DNA from: Mucilaginibacter gossypiicola
GTDB lineage: Bacteria > Bacteroidota > Bacteroidia > Sphingobacteriales > Sphingobacteriaceae
Direction: 5' to 3'
Length of the DNA stretch: 64,000 bases
Assembly: GCF_900110105.1 (NCBI RefSeq)
Contig: NZ_FOCL01000013.1
Span: 62,001 to 126,000 of the forward strand
This document shows positions 61,341-64,000 of this stretch, piece by piece (position 1 is the stretch's first letter; every line of letters begins with the position of its first letter). Position numbers and translations under genes: made by a program. The notes under the pieces are model-generated. The model worked only from the letters and a program-made list of their open reading frames with translations, had not been told where the DNA came from and did not search any database.

Positions 61341-62903
61341 ATGAGCTTAGCGATTAAGGTGCCTACCGTAGGCGAATCAATTACTGAAGTAACCCTTTCG
61401 AGCTGGAAAAAGAAAGACGGCGACCACGTTGAAATGGACGAGGTTATTGCCGAACTTGAGTCAGACAAGGCTACTTTTGAGCTTACTGCCGAAAAAGCCG
61501 GTACTTTAAAAATCGTTGCCAGTGAAGGCGATGTACTATCAATTGGCGCTGTTGTTGCCAATATTGAAGATGGCGGCGCTGAAGCTGCTGCTCCTGCTGC
61601 ACAGCCAGAAGTTGTAGCTAATGCTCCTGCTCCGGCCTCTGTTGCTGCTGCCCCGGCCGCTGCATCAGCATCTGTTGAAATTAAAGTACCGCCTGTAGGT
61701 GAATCTATTACCGAGGTTACTTTATCACGCTGGATCAAGAAAGATGGTGAAGCTGTTGCTATGGATGAAGCCATTGCCGAGCTGGAATCAGATAAAGCTA
61801 CTTTTGAACTTACTGCCGAAAAAGCAGGTACATTAAAAACAATTGCTAAAGAAGGCGATGTATTAGCTATTGGTACTGTAGTTTGCACTATTGAAGGTGC
61901 CGGTGCTTCGCAGCCTGCTGTTACCCCGGTAACTCCGGCTGTAGTTAGTGCTGCCGATGAGTCGCCACGTGGTGGTGCAGCTGCCGAGAGTGCTAAAACT
62001 TATGCATCTGGTACACCATCACCCGCTGCTGCTAAAATATTAGCCGAAAAAGGCGTTGATCCAAAATCAGTATCAGGTTCAGGTGTTGATGGCCGTATCA
62101 CTAAAGGTGATGCCCTTGGCGCTCAGGCTCCGGCAGCTAAACCTGTTGCGCCGGCTCCAGCTGCCCAGACTGCCGCTCCGGTAGCAGCTGCCGCAAACGG
62201 TGCCAGGGACGAGAAACGCGAAAAAATGACCTCATTGCGCAAAACCGTTGCTAAGCGTTTAGTATCGGTTAAAAATGAAACGGCTATGCTTACCACCTTT
62301 AACGAGGTAGATATGCAGCCGATCATGGAATTGCGCGCTAAATACAAAGATAAATTCAAAGAAAAACACAACGTTGGCTTAGGCTTTATGTCGTTCTTTA
62401 CCAAAGCTGTTACTGAGGCTTTGAAAGATTGGCCGGCTGTTGGGGCTCGTATTGAAGGTGAAGAGATTGTTTACAGCAATTTTGCTGATATCTCTATCGC
62501 TGTATCTGCTCCTAAAGGTTTGGTTGTTCCGGTTATCCGCAATGCTGATAGCATGAGCCTTGCCGAAATTGAAAAGGCTATCGTAGTACTTGCCGGTAAA
62601 GCCCGCGAAAACAAGCTGACTATCCCTGAAATGACTGGCGGTACATTTACCATTACCAATGGTGGTGTATTTGGTTCGATGTTATCAACCCCGATCATTA
62701 ATGCGCCTCAATCGGCCATTTTGGGTATGCACAACATTATAGAGCGCCCTGTTGCAGTAAACGGACAGGTTGTTATCCGCCCGATGATGTACCTTGCCCT
62801 GTCGTATGACCATCGTATCATTGACGGCCGCGAATCGGTAAGCTTCCTGGTAAGGGTTAAACAATTGCTTGAAGATCCTGCAAGGTTGTTGTTAGGTGTA
62901 TAA
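61341..62903 (+). CDS. sucB: 2-oxoglutarate dehydrogenase E2 with two lipoyl domains
   Basis: A 520-residue dihydrolipoyl succinyltransferase. Two lipoyl domains (about 1-78 and 112-190) carry the lipoylated lysines Lys43 and Lys152, each in ELESDKATFEL. An Ala/Pro linker leads to the E3-binding domain (PAAAKILAEKGVDPKSVSGSGVDGRITKGD) and the catalytic domain ending in SYDHRIIDGRE with catalytic His491 and Asp495. Most E2o proteins have one lipoyl domain; here the two are about four fifths identical. It is cotranscribed with sucA and followed by a terminator. Confidence 0.96.
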   Translation: MSLAIKVPTVGESITEVTLSSWKKKDGDHVEMDEVIAELESDKATFELTAEKAGTLKIVASEGDVLSIGAVVANIEDGGAEAAAPAAQPEVVANAPAPASVAAAPAAASASVEIKVPPVGESITEVTLSRWIKKDGEAVAMDEAIAELESDKATFELTAEKAGTLKTIAKEGDVLAIGTVVCTIEGAGASQPAVTPVTPAVVSAADESPRGGAAAESAKTYASGTPSPAAAKILAEKGVDPKSVSGSGVDGRITKGDALGAQAPAAKPVAPAPAAQTAAPVAAAANGARDEKREKMTSLRKTVAKRLVSVKNETAMLTTFNEVDMQPIMELRAKYKDKFKEKHNVGLGFMSFFTKAVTEALKDWPAVGARIEGEEIVYSNFADISIAVSAPKGLVVPVIRNADSMSLAEIEKAIVVLAGKARENKLTIPEMTGGTFTITNGGVFGSMLSTPIINAPQSAILGMHNIIERPVAVNGQVVIRPMMYLALSYDHRIIDGRESVSFLVRVKQLLEDPARLLLGV

Positions 62904-62927
62904 CCCTGCAAAAACTTTATAAAAGAG

Positions 62928-62960
62928 ATCCCGGTTGGTTTTCCCTTCCGGGATTTTTTT
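62928..62960 (+). terminator. Hairpin terminator after sucB
   Basis: The 7-bp stem ATCCCGG / CCGGGAT (62928-62934 with 62948-62954) is followed by a T-tract. Confidence 0.82.
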
Positions 62961-63067
62961 ATGATTAATATTTTATCCGGATATTGGAATCAAACCACAA
63001 ATGGGAGTAATAACAAGCAGCAGAACTTGTTATACAGGCTTAATCTCTGACCTCCAACCTATAATCT

Positions 63068-64000
63068 CTAATACGAACTCTTCACCACCCTTTTAAGCAC
63101 CAACAGGTTTTGCCCGTTGAGGCTGTAACCGCTGATGTTGTTTTGATATAGATTTACCAGTTTATCGTAATATAACACCACAACCGGCGATTGTTCCATC
63201 ATCAGGTTATCCATTTGGCGGTAGATGGCAAATCGTTTTTCATCATCTTTTACCTGGTAGGTTTGTTCAAAAAGTTCATCAAACTTTTTATTGTTGAAGC
63301 CGGTGTAATTGGGGCCGAAGGGGATTTTGTTTTTAGAGTAAAACACCGAAAGGTAGTTTTCGGCATCAGGGTAGTCTGCAATCCAGGAGCCGTAAAAAAA
63401 GTTGATGCCGTTTTTGGAGATCAGCTCACGTAAGCTTGCTCCCTGGGTTATCTCCACATTTGTTTTTATGCCGATACGTTCCAGCTGGCCTTGTACATAC
63501 TCAATTAAACTGCGGTAACCAATAGTTGTAGCCAACGTAATTTCGGGCATGTTTTTGCCATTGGGGTAGCCGGCATCACGAAGCAGGCAGCGGGCTTTTT
63601 CAGGATCATAAGTATAGCCTTTTACGCCTGTGCCGTTAAAGCCGGGCATGCCTTCGGGCACAAAACCTTCGTATCCCGGTGTGCCCATGCTGTTGCGCAG
63701 GTATTTGATCATCTTTTCGCGGTCGATAGCGTAATTGATGGCTTGCCTGATTTTTAATAGTTTTAAAGGGGATTTTTTTACGATGGGCAAAGTGGTATCC
63801 ACCAGCATGCCCAGGTAAATGGTGTTTAGGTATGGTGCGGTATTCAGTACGAACTTTCCTTTATATTTTTGAGTTATTTTGCCCGCCTTGGTAAGGATAT
63901 CATCGCGGTAGCTGCCATCGATATCATTTAAAAAATCGATATTCTTTTTTACAAACTCCAGAAATGAGGTTTGCTTGTCGGCAATAAAGGTAGAGCGAAT
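63068..64000 (-). CDS. Peptide/nickel ABC-transporter substrate-binding protein (C-terminal part, cut by window edge)
   Basis: The frame is open to the window edge at 64000, so at least 310 residues are encoded here and the signal peptide and N-terminal lobe lie outside; the internal Met at 63808 is not a start. The visible part has the SBP_bac_5 signatures KIRQAINYAIDREKMIKYL, GYTYDPEKARCLLRDAGYPNGKNMPEITL, TNVEITQGASLRELI and ENYLSVFYSKNKIPFGPNYTGFNN. The family binds oligopeptides, dipeptides or nickel in the periplasm for import. In Bacteroidota these are often lipoproteins; ligand unknown. There is no terminator visible downstream before the sucB terminator. Confidence 0.9.
   Translation of the reverse strand: MRSTFIADKQTSFLEFVKKNIDFLNDIDGSYRDDILTKAGKITQKYKGKFVLNTAPYLNTIYLGMLVDTTLPIVKKSPLKLLKIRQAINYAIDREKMIKYLRNSMGTPGYEGFVPEGMPGFNGTGVKGYTYDPEKARCLLRDAGYPNGKNMPEITLATTIGYRSLIEYVQGQLERIGIKTNVEITQGASLRELISKNGINFFYGSWIADYPDAENYLSVFYSKNKIPFGPNYTGFNNKKFDELFEQTYQVKDDEKRFAIYRQMDNLMMEQSPVVVLYYDKLVNLYQNNISGYSLNGQNLLVLKRVVKSSY

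Noticed and set aside
61334..61888. Antisense open frame of 184 codons opposite the sucB lipoyl domains
   Set aside because: It is a by-product of GC/Ala-rich sense coding. The product is low-complexity Ser/Ala and shows a duplicated pattern only because the sense strand does.
61341..61905. CRISPR-like direct repeats in sucB
   Set aside because: They are two coding lipoyl domains, not short repeats with unique spacers.
1..64000. tRNA, tmRNA, 6S or rRNA genes
   Set aside because: Looked for T-loop GGTTCGAATCC-type motifs and conserved rRNA segments by eye; found none. A covariance-model scan would be decisive.

Overview
The window looks like chromosomal DNA of a Bacteroidota bacterium, most likely of the Sphingobacteriaceae (Mucilaginibacter/Pedobacter-like). 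The evidence is: a complete sprA (type IX secretion/gliding), a DUF4292 lipoprotein, the order miaB - sigma-54 activator - lptE - secG, TAnnTTTG promoter boxes instead of classical -10 boxes, weak Shine-Dalgarno sites, and dispersed palindromic repeats of the GTCATTGCGAG type. No rRNA, tRNA, CRISPR array, IS transposase or prophage was recognised.

Layout. 1-1.25 kb: end of a flavodoxin gene, then an antitoxin gene followed by a frameshifted ParE-type toxin. 1.25-5.7 kb: glyA and, 3 nt behind it, a GAF/4xPAS hybrid histidine kinase. 5.8-7.6 kb (minus): rlmN and comF. 7.8-9.7 kb: an amidohydrolase and a YceI protein. 9.9-16.9 kb (plus): acylphosphatase, Wzx-like flippase, dut, a TPR protein, a DUF4292 lipoprotein, an EnvC-like M23 protein and two TatA-type proteins. 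17-19.7 kb: gatA and an MltD-like lytic transglycosylase. 19.7-20.6 kb: a gene-free island holding three unrelated palindromic repeat elements. 20.6-31.2 kb: DUF1801 protein, malic enzyme, ruvA, sprA. 31.4-34.3 kb: a membrane-anchored unknown and a COG4315-type lipoprotein. 34.4-40 kb: miaB, a four-helix-bundle (IVS/S23-type) gene bounded by inverted repeats, a sigma-54 activator, lptE, an unknown, secG. 40.2-44.1 kb (minus): small membrane protein, aldose epimerase-like protein, YncE/phosphoesterase fusion. 44.2-50.5 kb: small unknowns, AraC regulator, SDR oxidoreductase, GH2 glycosidase, an AT-rich orphan. 50.7-55.1 kb: two exported Cys-rich peptides, an MdaB/YgiN-like pair divergent from a frameshifted LysR regulator, a CPBP protease, a DoxX protein. 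55.2-64 kb: msrA, a P4-type phosphatase, a DASH-type cryptochrome, sucA-sucB and the end of a peptide-binding lipoprotein gene.

How it fits together. Most genes are housekeeping or envelope functions: one-carbon and TCA metabolism (glyA, malic enzyme, sucAB), translation fidelity (gatA, miaB, rlmN), envelope building and export (flippase, lptE, secG, tatA, sprA, EnvC-like, MltD-like) and oxidative/quinone stress (msrA, mdaB/ygiN pair, cryptochrome). The most unusual material is intergenic: (i) a 325-bp element at 20194-20518 with mirror symmetry and four hairpins whose arms differ in sequence but keep pairing; (ii) a four-helix-bundle gene carried between inverted repeats inside the miaB operon, with a gene-less copy of the same repeat type supplying the signal-peptide codons of the TPR protein; (iii) seven copies of a GTCATTGCGAG palindrome, five of them in gaps between convergent genes.

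All family assignments come from reading the translated sequence by eye; no database search was run.
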